Assembly (NCBI GenBank): GCA_964500895.1
Contig: CAZCQP010000057.1
Span: 1 to 15,457, forward strand
Length of the DNA: 15,457 nt
Source of the DNA: CAZCQP01 sp964500895
GTDB taxonomy: Bacteria; Bacillota; Clostridia; Lachnospirales; JAISER01
Reading direction: 5' to 3'
Shown here: positions 6,412 to 13,279 of the stretch, one piece after another
How the letters are laid out: each line of letters starts with the position of its first letter
Numbering within the stretch: position 1 is the first letter of the stretch
Translations under genes and position numbers: made by a program
Notes under the pieces: generated by a model
The model's database searches: none
Seen by the model: only the letters and a program-made list of their open reading frames with translations
What the model was told of the DNA's origin: nothing

Positions 6412-7285
6412 AATAGGAAAGCCAGCCCATGTATTCTTTTTCATGCAAGCTGTTTTGCAGGTAAACAAAGTGAAAAGGCTTTGAAAAAGGAAACCCTTGC
6501 ACATTCAACATTTTTAGAGTGCCATTGTCCAGCTCTGCCTGTGCGGCCACTTTATACAAAAAAGTAATGCCCAAATTTTCCGCCACCAGCCGCTTAATGG
6601 CGCTCATGTTGCCCAATTGGCATACTTTTTCAAAGCTGTTCACGCTTAAATGATGTTCGTGCAAAAGCTGCTCAAAAACATCCCTTGTGCCCGAGCCCCT
6701 TTCCCGCAGGATGATGCGCTGGGATAGTAGCGCCTGAAGCGTCACTTCCTGCTGGGCTTGAGCAAGGGGATGTTCCTTTCCGCATACGGCTATGAAGTCC
6801 TCCATGGAAAAGAGGGCACAGTTGTAGGCAGACTTATCAAAATACCCTTCAATAAAAGCGAAGTCAATGTGCCCGTCTTGAAGTTTCTGCAACAAAACCT
6901 GGGTGTTGTCCACCAGCATGTTCACATGCATGTGGGGAGATGTGCGCAGCAAATGGGCCATTAACGGGGGGCAGACAAATTCCCCAATGCTTAAGGTGGC
7001 CCCAAACCGCAGCTCTTTAATGCGCAGGTTCTCGTTACAAAGCATTTCCCTTAAATGCCGGCTGTCTGCGCTAACAGACAGTGCAAATTCCCGCAGCCTT
7101 TCCCCACGGGGGGTAAGGGTCAGTTGCTTGTCTTTGTATTCAAAAAGCTTGCAGCCGTAATAGTCCTCTAAAAACTTGATGTGCTGGGAAACGGCGGGCT
7201 GTGTAATGTGCAAATATTCCGCTGTTTTGGTGTAGTGCCCAATTTTACACAGGGCTAGAAAGGTTTCATGTCTAAAATCCAGCAT
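6350..7285 (-). CDS. LysR-family transcriptional regulator (CysL/YeiE-like)
   Basis: This 311-residue regulator has an N-terminal winged HTH (~2-60). Landmarks are TFLALCKIGHYTKTAEYL, ITQPAVSQHIKFLE and the YGCKLFEY wing. A periplasmic-binding-protein-like effector domain follows (~88-295). It is transcribed divergently from the YeiH-type transporter at 7391; this LysR/YeiH arrangement recurs in many bacteria (yeiE-yeiH in E. coli). Members of the related CysL/CbbR branch respond to sulfur or carbon metabolites; the ligand here is unknown. The ATG lacks a strong ribosome site (only GGATGTGG close by), so expression may be low, as is common for such regulators. The C-terminal tail (~295-311) is polar and lies in the 62-bp convergent overlap with the DUF3298 gene; no terminator was seen between them. 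Confidence 0.88.
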   Translation of the reverse strand: MLDFRHETFLALCKIGHYTKTAEYLHITQPAVSQHIKFLEDYYGCKLFEYKDKQLTLTPRGERLREFALSVSADSRHLREMLCNENLRIKELRFGATLSIGEFVCPPLMAHLLRTSPHMHVNMLVDNTQVLLQKLQDGHIDFAFIEGYFDKSAYNCALFSMEDFIAVCGKEHPLAQAQQEVTLQALLSQRIILRERGSGTRDVFEQLLHEHHLSVNSFEKVCQLGNMSAIKRLVAENLGITFLYKVAAQAELDNGTLKMLNVQGFPFSKPFHFVYLQNSLHEKEYMGWLSYFKRKHDQPHRQEPPASPKEC

Positions 7286-7307
7286 TTAACCACATCCATA
7301 ATTTAAA

Positions 7308-7323
7308 TTTATTGAACAATAAA
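7308..7323. promoter_or_regulatory. Candidate LysR operator in divergent intergenic region
   Basis: TTTATTG-AA-CAATAAA is a perfect inverted repeat with 7-bp arms, in the 105-bp space between the divergent LysR and YeiH-like genes. It contains the T-N11-A type dyad expected of LysR boxes. A second palindrome, AATTTAAATT, adjoins it at 7300-7309. Position and symmetry support an operator; binding is inferred. Confidence 0.45.
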
Positions 7324-7390
7324 AAACCATCATTTGATTTTATTATAGATGCGTGTTAAAATCAAGCAAAATGAGCTGGAGGGAAAACCT

Positions 7391-8419
7391 ATGGAAATGC
7401 TTAAAAAATATGCACCCGGGCTGTTGCTTACGGTTGTGCTGGGGTTTGTGGCCAAGTATATTAGCGATTTTGTGCCGTACCACCTGATTAGTGGCGGGGT
7501 GTTTGCCCTGTTGTTGGGTATGCTGCTTAACCCCCTTGTTTCAAAACACAGTGCCTATAAAAGCGGCATTGGGCTGGTTTCTAAACAAGTGTTGCGGCTG
7601 GCCATCATTTTAATGGGTGTGACCCTAAGCTTTTCACAGGTTTTCCAAGTGGGTAAGTATTCTATCTTTGTAATGTTTTTTACACTGCTTACCGCTTTTG
7701 GCGGCGGGTACCTTATTGGCAAACTGTTTGGCATGAATTGGAAGCTTTCCGGGCTTATTTCTGCGGGCACAGGCATTTGCGGCGGTTCTGCCATTGCAGC
7801 CATCGCCCCCACCATTGATGCCCAAGACAAAGACATTGCCTATGCCATTTCCGCCACTTTTATTTTTGACGTGCTCATGGTGGTCTTGTTCCCTATTGCC
7901 GGCCGCTTTTTTAACATGAGCGACATGGGCTTTGGGTTATGGGCCGGTACAGCGGTGAACGATACCTCCTCGGTGGTGGCAGCCGGGTATGCCTTTTCCG
8001 ATGCAGCAGGGGCGTTTTCGGTGATTGTTAAGCTTACCCGCACCCTTTCCATCATTCCCACCGTTTTAATTTTCTCTTTGATCAATGAACGGTTAAACGC
8101 CAAAGCAGCAGCTCAATCCGGCGTGGCGGTGGCTGGAAAGAAAAAAGTAAACCTTAAAAAAATATTCCCCTACTTTATTTTAATGTTTTTAGGTATGGTG
8201 GCCATTAAAAGCACAAACCTGGTGCCAGATGCCGTGAGCAACAACGTGGCCACCTTGTCCAAATTCTTTATGGTGATGGCGCTGGGGGCCATTGGCCTTA
8301 AAACCAATTTTAAAGAAGTGGCCACCTCTGGGTTTAAACCTATGGTGCATGGGTTCATCATTTCTGCCCTGGTGGTTGTGGTATCGTTTTTGGTGCAAAT
8401 GTGCCTGGGGCAAATTTAA
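7391..8419 (+). CDS. YeiH/UPF0324-family membrane transporter (putative sulfate/anion exporter family)
   Basis: I chose the ATG at 7391 because GGAGGG at 7378-7383 stands seven bases before it; the longer frame from 7349 has no ribosome site. The protein then has 342 residues, the usual family length. It is a polytopic inner-membrane protein of about ten hydrophobic segments. Family landmarks are GICGGSAIAAIAPTIDA (~128-144), the following AYAISATFIFDVLMVVLFP segment, GTAVNDTSSVVAAGYAF and a C-terminal MALGAIGLKTNF. The family is annotated as putative sulfate exporter, but transport has rarely been shown directly. It pairs divergently with the LysR regulator, which probably controls it. A good terminator follows at 8439-8478. 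Confidence 0.87.
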   Translation: MEMLKKYAPGLLLTVVLGFVAKYISDFVPYHLISGGVFALLLGMLLNPLVSKHSAYKSGIGLVSKQVLRLAIILMGVTLSFSQVFQVGKYSIFVMFFTLLTAFGGGYLIGKLFGMNWKLSGLISAGTGICGGSAIAAIAPTIDAQDKDIAYAISATFIFDVLMVVLFPIAGRFFNMSDMGFGLWAGTAVNDTSSVVAAGYAFSDAAGAFSVIVKLTRTLSIIPTVLIFSLINERLNAKAAAQSGVAVAGKKKVNLKKIFPYFILMFLGMVAIKSTNLVPDAVSNNVATLSKFFMVMALGAIGLKTNFKEVATSGFKPMVHGFIISALVVVVSFLVQMCLGQI

Positions 8420-8438
8420 GAATCTACTAACCGCTGTG

Positions 8439-8478
8439 TTCGATGAAATTGCTTGCTGAATTTCATCGAACTTTTTTT
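8439..8478 (+). terminator. Rho-independent terminator after the YeiH-like gene
   Basis: A perfect 12-bp stem (TTCGATGAAATT paired with AATTTCATCGAA) and an 8-base loop are followed by C and seven T. It is oriented to end the transporter transcript. Confidence 0.9.
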
Positions 8479-8561
8479 GTTCTTGTCAAAGCCTTATGGG
8501 GTATAGGCGTTCACGCACAATTGTTGCCCCACATCCGGCTTTTTTTTGTGTATTTTGATGT

Positions 8562-8590
8562 TTGATTTTTCATTGAATTCGTTTTAAAAT
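8562..8590 (+). promoter_or_regulatory. Sigma-A-type promoter for the FUSC-like gene
   Basis: TTGATT (8562-8567), a 17-base spacer and TAAAAT (8585-8590) lie 38 bases before the ATG of the next gene. Sequence and spacing are close to the housekeeping consensus. Confidence 0.55.
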
Positions 8591-8628
8591 GGCGGCAATG
8601 GATTTTTAAAAGTGCTGGAAGGTGACGT

Positions 8629-9138
8629 ATGAAAAAAATAGACTTAAAAGCGGTGCCTGTGCCGGGTATGCGCAACATTAAAACTGCTTTGGCGGTATTT
8701 ATTTGCTTGCTCATTTATTATTTATGGGGCAGAGACGGGGTGTTGTTGGCCGCCATTGCCGCCATCATTTGCCTGCAAGAAAACATTATGAAAACCATTG
8801 AAGCGGGGGTGCACCGGGTGGTGGGGACCGTTATTGGCGGGGCTTTTGGCATTGGGTTTATCAATATACCCTGGGTGCGCCATTCCCCCATTGTGGCCAT
8901 GGTCCTGTGTACCGTTGGCATCACCCTGTTGATTTATTTGATGCTTTTGGTGAAGTTACGGGAATGCATCACCATTGCATTGGTGGTATACCTGATTATT
9001 GCTTTGGACATTGATATGGCTGCCCCGGTGGCTTACGCTTTAAACCGGGTGCTGGATACCCTCATTGGTATTGTGGTAGCCATTGTTGTGAACCGTTTTA
9101 TTTATGCGCCCCCGCAGGACATTGCCGCCCATGATTAA
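8629..9138 (+). CDS. Aromatic acid exporter / FUSC-family membrane protein
   Basis: This 169-residue integral membrane protein has an N-terminal cytoplasmic stretch followed by about five hydrophobic helices. The pattern GMRNIKTALAVFICLLIYYL, the QENIMKTIEAGVHRVVGTVIGG segment (~50-72) and the final ALNRVLDTLIGIVVAIVVNRFIY are typical of the ArAE_1 (PF06081-like) N-terminal membrane domain. Relatives export aromatic acids such as p-hydroxybenzoate, or are uncharacterised. The protein is short: there is no C-terminal cytoplasmic domain, so it probably works as an oligomer. A GAAGGTGA ribosome site precedes the ATG, and a promoter lies just upstream, so it appears to be monocistronic. Substrate unknown. 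Confidence 0.82.
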   Translation: MKKIDLKAVPVPGMRNIKTALAVFICLLIYYLWGRDGVLLAAIAAIICLQENIMKTIEAGVHRVVGTVIGGAFGIGFINIPWVRHSPIVAMVLCTVGITLLIYLMLLVKLRECITIALVVYLIIALDIDMAAPVAYALNRVLDTLIGIVVAIVVNRFIYAPPQDIAAHD

Positions 9139-9256
9139 ACACCTGCATTCTGCCGTTGATTTTTCTGCTCAAATGCTGTAAGATACAAGCTTGGTACTGG
9201 GATTATTTTCCATAATCTTACCGCTAAAACAACGACATCATTTGAGGAGCGTATGC

Positions 9257-9586
9257 ATGGGCGACAACTTTGAATTAAATCCGGGCGAAACAAGCATTGA
9301 AGTAACAAAAGGCGATTTATGGGTGGGCTGGACTTTATTTGCTAGCCAAAAGAGAGGTAAATATACCTTTACAGACCAAAGGGTTATTTTTAAGCCAACA
9401 CAATTGCTGGCGCTGGGTTCAGACATTGCATTTGATTACAGCGATATTGCCTGCATAGAAAAATGCACCATCGGCCCTATGTTGCCCTTTGGCATCAAAG
9501 TGACCACAAAGCAAGGCAATAAATATAAATTGTCATTGATGAAAAGAGATTACTGGATTCATTTTATGCAAGAACGCATGGCCTAA
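9257..9586 (+). CDS. GRAM/bacterial PH-like domain protein
   Basis: I chose the ATG at 9257 because GAGGAG at 9244-9249 stands seven bases upstream; the frame can be extended to 9191 but without a ribosome site. The product has 109 residues and is almost entirely one small beta-rich domain. The pattern GKYTFTDQRVIFKP, followed by a short loop, D-I-AFDYSDI and a strand pair GIKVTTKQGNKYKLSL, is typical of GRAM-like or bacterial PH-like domains, which can bind lipids or proteins. A C-terminal helix (YWIHFMQERMA) closes the fold. It is cytoplasmic with no membrane segment. A bidirectional terminator follows at 9611. The specific role is unknown. Confidence 0.78.
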   Translation: MGDNFELNPGETSIEVTKGDLWVGWTLFASQKRGKYTFTDQRVIFKPTQLLALGSDIAFDYSDIACIEKCTIGPMLPFGIKVTTKQGNKYKLSLMKRDYWIHFMQERMA

Positions 9587-9610
9587 CAGTGGCCGCTTGG
9601 CCTGCATGTA

Positions 9611-9650
9611 AAAAAGCTACAATCCTTATAAAACAGGATTGTGGCTTTTT
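9611..9650. terminator. Bidirectional rho-independent terminator
   Basis: A 16-bp stem (9611-9626 paired with 9635-9650, one G-U/A-C position) has an A-run on the left and a T-run on the right. It lies between the convergent GRAM-like and HEPN-like genes and can serve both. Confidence 0.88.
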
Positions 9651-9656
9651 GAATAC

Positions 9657-10898
9657 CTACAAGCTTTCTAAAAGTTCTATCAAGTTGTATAGGGCCAAAA
9701 AAAGCTGAATACAGTCTTTTTTCCTCACACTTCTCCGATTCATACCGTGGCCTACAAAGTTTCGGTTTATAACTGTTGGTTCATAACGAAAGTCATTTCC
9801 ATCTGAAAAAAATGTACGCAAACATTCTATAAGTCCTAAAATGTATAAAATATGGTATAGAAAATACTCTTTATCCGTTGTTTCCTTTAATTTTGTTTCA
9901 AGCTGTGCAACGGCTTTACTGCCAACCTTTCTACGATTTTTGTTTTGTGATTTCGGTTGTAAGCGTATTAACTTTGCGTCAATAATACCAAATAGAAGCA
10001 ATGCACACGCCTTGTGTTGTTTGTTTTCAAAACAATAGATAGCAGAGTGCAAATCTTCTTTTTTGATTGACTGTTCCTGCATTTCTGAAAATAAGTTCTC
10101 CATACCATTTTTGGTGAAGTATTGAAGTGCGATTTTGTCAGCTTGTCTTTCATCTGCAGGTGCACTGTTAAACAAGTTCATGGGTGCATGTGGAATAACA
10201 GACCATCCCAACTTCCCCCAAGCCCTATAGCTTGCTTCTAATTGCTGTTTGCGCTCCTCCGAATATGTAGGTAACTGGACATTTGCAATAATATCAGAAA
10301 ATGTATTGGAGAACTGAGAAATTGCATTTTGTACAGAAGCCATAACTTCAGCAGTCAGTTGTTGTTGAAATTGCGCAACAACCTGAACCGCCCCATTGAT
10401 CATCGGCTGATACTGATTAAGTACTTGTTGAATATTGTTAATCCAAGACAAGTCTATACTTTTATTAATCTGTTCTATAACTTTAAATGTCGATTTAAAA
10501 ACCTCCGCAATTTCTTTCTCACACTCTTTCCAATACTGCTTACTTGCTGTGGCAAAACGTTCCGTTAGTATTAGTGAAGTGTCAGTCTTGTCAAAATAAG
10601 ACTGTAATTTGTGATCACTACTTACTACAGCCATGATATATGGTTCAAATGCGTTATCCGCTTCCGCACACACCTCATCTAAGCTTGGCATCGGCGCATC
10701 GCACTTTAGTAGCTTTCGATATATAACATTAGCTAATGCAGTTTTTACTCCATCACCACTCACTAACTTGTTCAAATAAAGTTCCAAGTCATTCAACGAA
10801 AAATTCGCTGAAATTAAAAATGATTGGCCGCACAGGGTAACAGTCACTTTCTTTTCCTCTGGGATTTTGAAAAAATTTTTTTCTTCTTCTCCGCTCAT
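9657..10898 (-). CDS. Uncharacterised protein with C-terminal HEPN-like domain (possible defence or toxin RNase)
   Basis: This 413-residue protein is coded alone and ends next to a shared terminator. No signal peptide or membrane helix is evident. Residues ~1-110 are of no family I recognise. Residues ~115-215 are helical with a Gln/Asn/Ala-rich amphipathic stretch. From ~220 there is WGKLGWSVIPHAP, then a helix pair (AIYCFENKQHKACALLLFGIIDAKLIRLQ), a Lys/Arg-rich linker, and a last section with NRNFVGHG at ~378-385. Arg379 and His384 form the Rx4H signature of HEPN ribonucleases, in the usual context of an NR-x-x-x-x-HG turn before a terminal helix (CIQLFLALYNLIELL). HEPN proteins act in abortive infection, toxin-antitoxin and RNA-cleavage systems. 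No partner nucleotidyltransferase or antitoxin is adjacent, so this would be a single-gene system. The HEPN call is from motif and helix pattern only. GGGGGA before the ATG is an acceptable ribosome site. Confidence 0.65.
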   Translation of the reverse strand: MSGEEEKNFFKIPEEKKVTVTLCGQSFLISANFSLNDLELYLNKLVSGDGVKTALANVIYRKLLKCDAPMPSLDEVCAEADNAFEPYIMAVVSSDHKLQSYFDKTDTSLILTERFATASKQYWKECEKEIAEVFKSTFKVIEQINKSIDLSWINNIQQVLNQYQPMINGAVQVVAQFQQQLTAEVMASVQNAISQFSNTFSDIIANVQLPTYSEERKQQLEASYRAWGKLGWSVIPHAPMNLFNSAPADERQADKIALQYFTKNGMENLFSEMQEQSIKKEDLHSAIYCFENKQHKACALLLFGIIDAKLIRLQPKSQNKNRRKVGSKAVAQLETKLKETTDKEYFLYHILYILGLIECLRTFFSDGNDFRYEPTVINRNFVGHGMNRRSVRKKDCIQLFLALYNLIELLESL

Positions 10899-10941
10899 AC
10901 CAGCTTTCCCCCAAAACTTTATTGATTGTACGCATTAAAAT

Positions 10942-10978
10942 AAAACAGGGTATTCCTGTTTCAAGAACACCCCGTTTT
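10942..10978 (-). terminator. Terminator of the truncated rubrerythrin-type gene
   Basis: Read on the minus strand, a 14-bp stem (10965-10978 with 10942-10955) has two G-U wobbles and is followed by an ATTTTAAT tract. On the plus strand the same positions are A-C mismatches, so the hairpin works for leftward transcripts. It lies 39 bases past the stop codon of the rubrerythrin remnant and ahead of the HEPN gene. Confidence 0.7.
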
Positions 10979-11017
10979 AAGGTTAAAGCATGTTATTTTA
11001 TTTTTGTGTCTTGAATC

Positions 11018-11080
11018 TTAACCAAAGAATCTTTGCAGCAGGCCTTGGAACGCCTTACCATGTCTTGCTTCGTCTTTACA
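11018..11080 (-). pseudogene. 3' remnant of rubredoxin/rubrerythrin-type NADH peroxidase
   Basis: The minus strand encodes CKDEARHGKAFQGLLQRFFG followed by TAA. This is the characteristic C terminus of clostridial rubrerythrin-type NADH peroxidases (usual form: DEARHGKAFEGLLKRYF), which scavenge peroxide; the Glu-x-x-His in it belongs to the diiron-site helix. Immediately upstream the frame runs into a TAA and shows no rubrerythrin likeness. The gene's own terminator is kept downstream. The remaining ~160 codons expected of the family are absent from the window. The sharp loss of homology at about 11081 suggests either insertion of an element into the 3' end of the gene or a deletion joining unrelated DNA. 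Confidence 0.7.
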
Positions 11081-11143
11081 CTTAAATTTTTAAATGCCGT
11101 ATTTAAGGCACTGTAGAGAGAATTTATTTATCTGCGCACCTCA

Positions 11144-11182
11144 TATCCCACCACTATCCCACCAAATTTGAAGTGTGGGATA
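11144..11182. repeat. Paired direct repeats plus inverted copy beside the rubrerythrin remnant
   Basis: TATCCCACCA occurs twice in direct orientation (11144-11153 and 11155-11164, one base apart). An inverted copy of its first eight bases, GTGGGATA, lies at 11175-11182. Closely spaced short direct repeats a few tens of bases from a presumed junction resemble arm-type integrase sites; a regulator operator is the alternative. Confidence 0.45.
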
Positions 11183-11342
11183 AAATATTGATCAAGCCTT
11201 CAATTATATCTTTATACATACCAATACTATCAAAATAAGTTTTTTAAGAATATGATGCTCATGACAAATATAATTAATTCATTATATCAAATCACGGTAA
11301 TAAAAGCAATCCTCGGCAGACTTCATCACTAGAGCATTTAAT

Positions 11343-12257
11343 TTATCCTAAAATGTTCAAGTATTGTTCAAGTCGTTCATTCACATACTCTGCAATCATC
11401 TCCACCATTGGCAACTCATTTTGATTGCGATAGTATTCATCAAATGCTTGATAGTATTTTCGTCTATCTGTGAATTTCACATCAATGGCAGGATAGCCAT
11501 TTTGCATAAGCTCTAAGTTTATAAGAAGTCTTCCTGTTCGTCCGTTTCCATCAATAAAAGGGTGTATTCCTTCAAAATCCAAGTGGAACAGCGCAACAGC
11601 TTCTACAATGTGCATTTTTTCCCTTCTGTCAGCATGATTTAGCATTAAGTCATTCATCTGCGGTTCAACCAAATACGGCTGTGGTGGCTCGTGAAATGCG
11701 CCTACAATGCGTACCGGAATACGACGGTAAACGCCACGGTCTTCGGATCTATCCATAAGCACAAGAGAATGGATATTTTTTATTACCGATTCTGTTAACT
11801 CAATTTTGTCGATGACAAGTCCTTCAACATACTTGAATGCGTCACGGTGCCCTATAATCTGTAAGTGCTCTTTTAAAGGCTTTTGGTCTATGGTTACACC
11901 TTCTAAAACCATTGCAGTCTCTTGAAGTGTCAAAGTATTTCCTTCGATAGCATTTGAATTATAGGTAAACTCCACTAAAAACTCGTCTCTCAAACGCTCA
12001 ACTTCACCTTTGGTGAGAGGTCGTTGAGTAGCGAGCTTTTCTAATTTAGTATCAATTTCGTTTAGCAATTTTTTTAGGTTGGCACGACTTCTACCTGTGC
12101 TTCTGCCATCTTGTGGTTTTTTAGCGTCAATAGGTATCATGTATAGTTTTCCTTTGCGGATAACACCGTCAATTCTGTTTTCTTCGCAAAGGATACGCAC
12201 CCGACGTGCTGATAAATCCCATTTTACTGCTGCGTCCGAAACTCTCATGTATTCCAT
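11343..12257 (-). CDS. Fic-family protein (probable AMP-transferase), class II, with N-terminal HTH
   Basis: This 304-residue protein carries the complete Fic core HPFIDGNGRTGR at 232-243, with catalytic His232 and all phosphate-binding Gly/Asn/Arg residues. An intact active site predicts nucleotidyl transfer (usually AMP) to target proteins. SNAIEG at 101-106 is the inhibitory motif (S/T-x-x-x-E-G) in a preceding helix, which makes it a class II Fic with self-contained autoinhibition; no separate antitoxin is needed. Residues ~1-45 (MRVSDAAVKWDLSARRVRIL to KGKLYMIP) resemble a MerR/excisionase-like DNA-binding domain. The flap region GVYRRIPVRIVGAFHEPPQP precedes the active site. Its own promoter and an AGAGGAGA ribosome site lie upstream. 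Targets are unknown; such proteins are common on mobile islands. Confidence 0.9.
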   Translation of the reverse strand: MEYMRVSDAAVKWDLSARRVRILCEENRIDGVIRKGKLYMIPIDAKKPQDGRSTGRSRANLKKLLNEIDTKLEKLATQRPLTKGEVERLRDEFLVEFTYNSNAIEGNTLTLQETAMVLEGVTIDQKPLKEHLQIIGHRDAFKYVEGLVIDKIELTESVIKNIHSLVLMDRSEDRGVYRRIPVRIVGAFHEPPQPYLVEPQMNDLMLNHADRREKMHIVEAVALFHLDFEGIHPFIDGNGRTGRLLINLELMQNGYPAIDVKFTDRRKYYQAFDEYYRNQNELPMVEMIAEYVNERLEQYLNILG

Positions 12258-12266
12258 GTTAATTCT

Positions 12267-12318
12267 CCTCTTGAGGCTTAATAGGAATATTATATCACGC
12301 CTTTGGGAATAAAATCAA
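12267..12318 (-). promoter_or_regulatory. Promoter and small palindrome upstream of the Fic gene
   Basis: Read on the minus strand: TTGATT (12313-12318), an 18-base spacer, and TATAAT (12289-12294) preceded by TGA, a near-consensus sigma-A promoter. Downstream, CCTC-TT-GAGG (12267-12276) is a perfect dyad overlapping the ribosome site. The N-terminal HTH of the Fic protein could bind it for self-control (inference). Confidence 0.6.
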
Positions 12319-12681
12319 GAGTCAAAATGTTAAATTTGCTATATTATCACCAGTATCATTCCTCAAAATGGGGACGCTACCTATTACATTAGATAATGTT
12401 CATATTACTGTAATGTATATCTCTTATTACGCTTCCGCACGGTTGTTAGTAGGAGATCTACTATTATGCTAAGTTAACTGTTATTAAACGATATCCTAAG
12501 AGTATCAGTTATACAATGCCGACTCAATAAAAGTAACGCTTAGGTCACATTCATTTTAAATATAATGCAATTTTTAAGGCAATCCTACAATCTTGTTACC
12601 TTGTTACTTAAAAATGAGTACCCAAAATAAGAAAATAAAACATGTATGGCAAAAAGTATTTTGCTACGATTAAAAATTTAG
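12319..12681. other. AT-rich non-coding stretch
   Basis: No ORF with a ribosome site or recognisable product was found on either strand. The only structure noted is a small hairpin at 12649-12664 (GCAAAA-AGTA-TTTTGC), about 20 bases before the stronger hairpin at 12682-12728. The region beyond that hairpin (12729-12940) also shows nothing coding that I can support. Confidence 0.5.
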
Positions 12682-12728
12682 GATAAAGCCATAAATGGGA
12701 TACGAAAATGTTCCGTTTATGGCTTATC
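12682..12728 (+). other. Strong stand-alone hairpin, possible small-RNA element
   Basis: A 17-bp stem (12686-12702 with 12709-12725) and a CGAAAA loop, extended by GAT/ATC across a one-base bulge. Several positions are G-U pairs when read on the plus strand but mismatches on the minus strand, so the structure is best as a plus-strand RNA. It is followed after seven bases by CTTTTT. No gene lies immediately upstream to be terminated, so a small RNA or a relic terminator is possible. Confidence 0.45.
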
Positions 12729-12954
12729 GATCTCTTTTTAGCCGTAAGTCAATTATTTTCCCCATTCCTTTATAAATTGGTCTGGAGAAGCCTGGATCAA
12801 CATATTCCTTTCACATTTCCGTAACCCCTTTTAAAACAAAAACCGTGCTTTGCATCCTATATTATTTTTCTGCAATAAGAACCACAGAGTCATCAACATG
12901 AAAATTTTATTTGGTGCTCTATTTGGGAGTTTGTAAGACTGGAGGTGAATTACA

Positions 12955-13230
12955 ATGGACAAGCAATTACAGAACGAGGCTTTAAGGCTCATTGTTGAAA
13001 CTTGCAAGAAGGAAGGCGGTGTTACAGATATAGAAATTGAATTTATTTCTAAGACGCTGGTAGATATGGGGGTTACCCCGGTGGAGGCAAAGGCTATTTG
13101 GAATCTAGCGAAACCATATTTGGTAACCGAAGACGATTATGACGATCCGGACAATAGCTATGAGTTCGTTGATGACGATGATGATCAGGACGATAGCGAT
13201 GCGTTTGTTGATGACTATGAATTAGAATAA
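12955..13230 (+). CDS. Small hypothetical protein with highly acidic C-terminal tail
   Basis: This is a 91-residue protein. Residues 1-57 are predicted helical (NEALRLIVETCKKEGG, DIEIEFISKTLVDMG and VEAKAIWNLAKPYL) and loosely recall TerB-like small helical domains. Residues 58-91 are a disordered acidic tail: 19 of the last 33 residues are Asp or Glu, with no Lys or Arg after residue 53, and FVDD occurs twice (71-74 and 84-87). GGAGGTGA at 12941-12948 stands six bases before the ATG, a strong ribosome site. The next gene starts 49 bases downstream in the same direction, so they are probably co-transcribed. I recognise no family. The tail could bind basic proteins or divalent metals, or mimic DNA (speculation). 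Confidence 0.75.
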   Translation: MDKQLQNEALRLIVETCKKEGGVTDIEIEFISKTLVDMGVTPVEAKAIWNLAKPYLVTEDDYDDPDNSYEFVDDDDDQDDSDAFVDDYELE

Positions 13231-13279
13231 CAACATCGTTTATCAAATAGAAACCAAATTAAATAAAGGTCTGTGATTT

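Noticed and set aside
5998..6504. 168-codon minus-strand frame across the DUF3298 gene
   Set aside because: It lies opposite a gene with clear domain likeness and a good ribosome site, and its translation resembles no protein family.
7349..7390. Upstream ATG at 7349 as start of the YeiH-like transporter
   Set aside because: No ribosome site, and GGAGGG at 7378-7383 would fall inside the coding region while being perfectly placed for the ATG at 7391.
8500..8548. Possible terminator before the T-run at about 8539
   Set aside because: The upstream GGGG and CCCC arms pair only with several mismatches and bulges. The real terminator of the transporter gene lies at 8439-8478.
12724..12815. Short minus-strand frame starting MLIQASPDQFIKEWGK
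   Set aside because: It stops after 16 codons, and only by shifting frame can it be lengthened. The ribosome-like AAGG is too close to the ATG, and no family is recognised.
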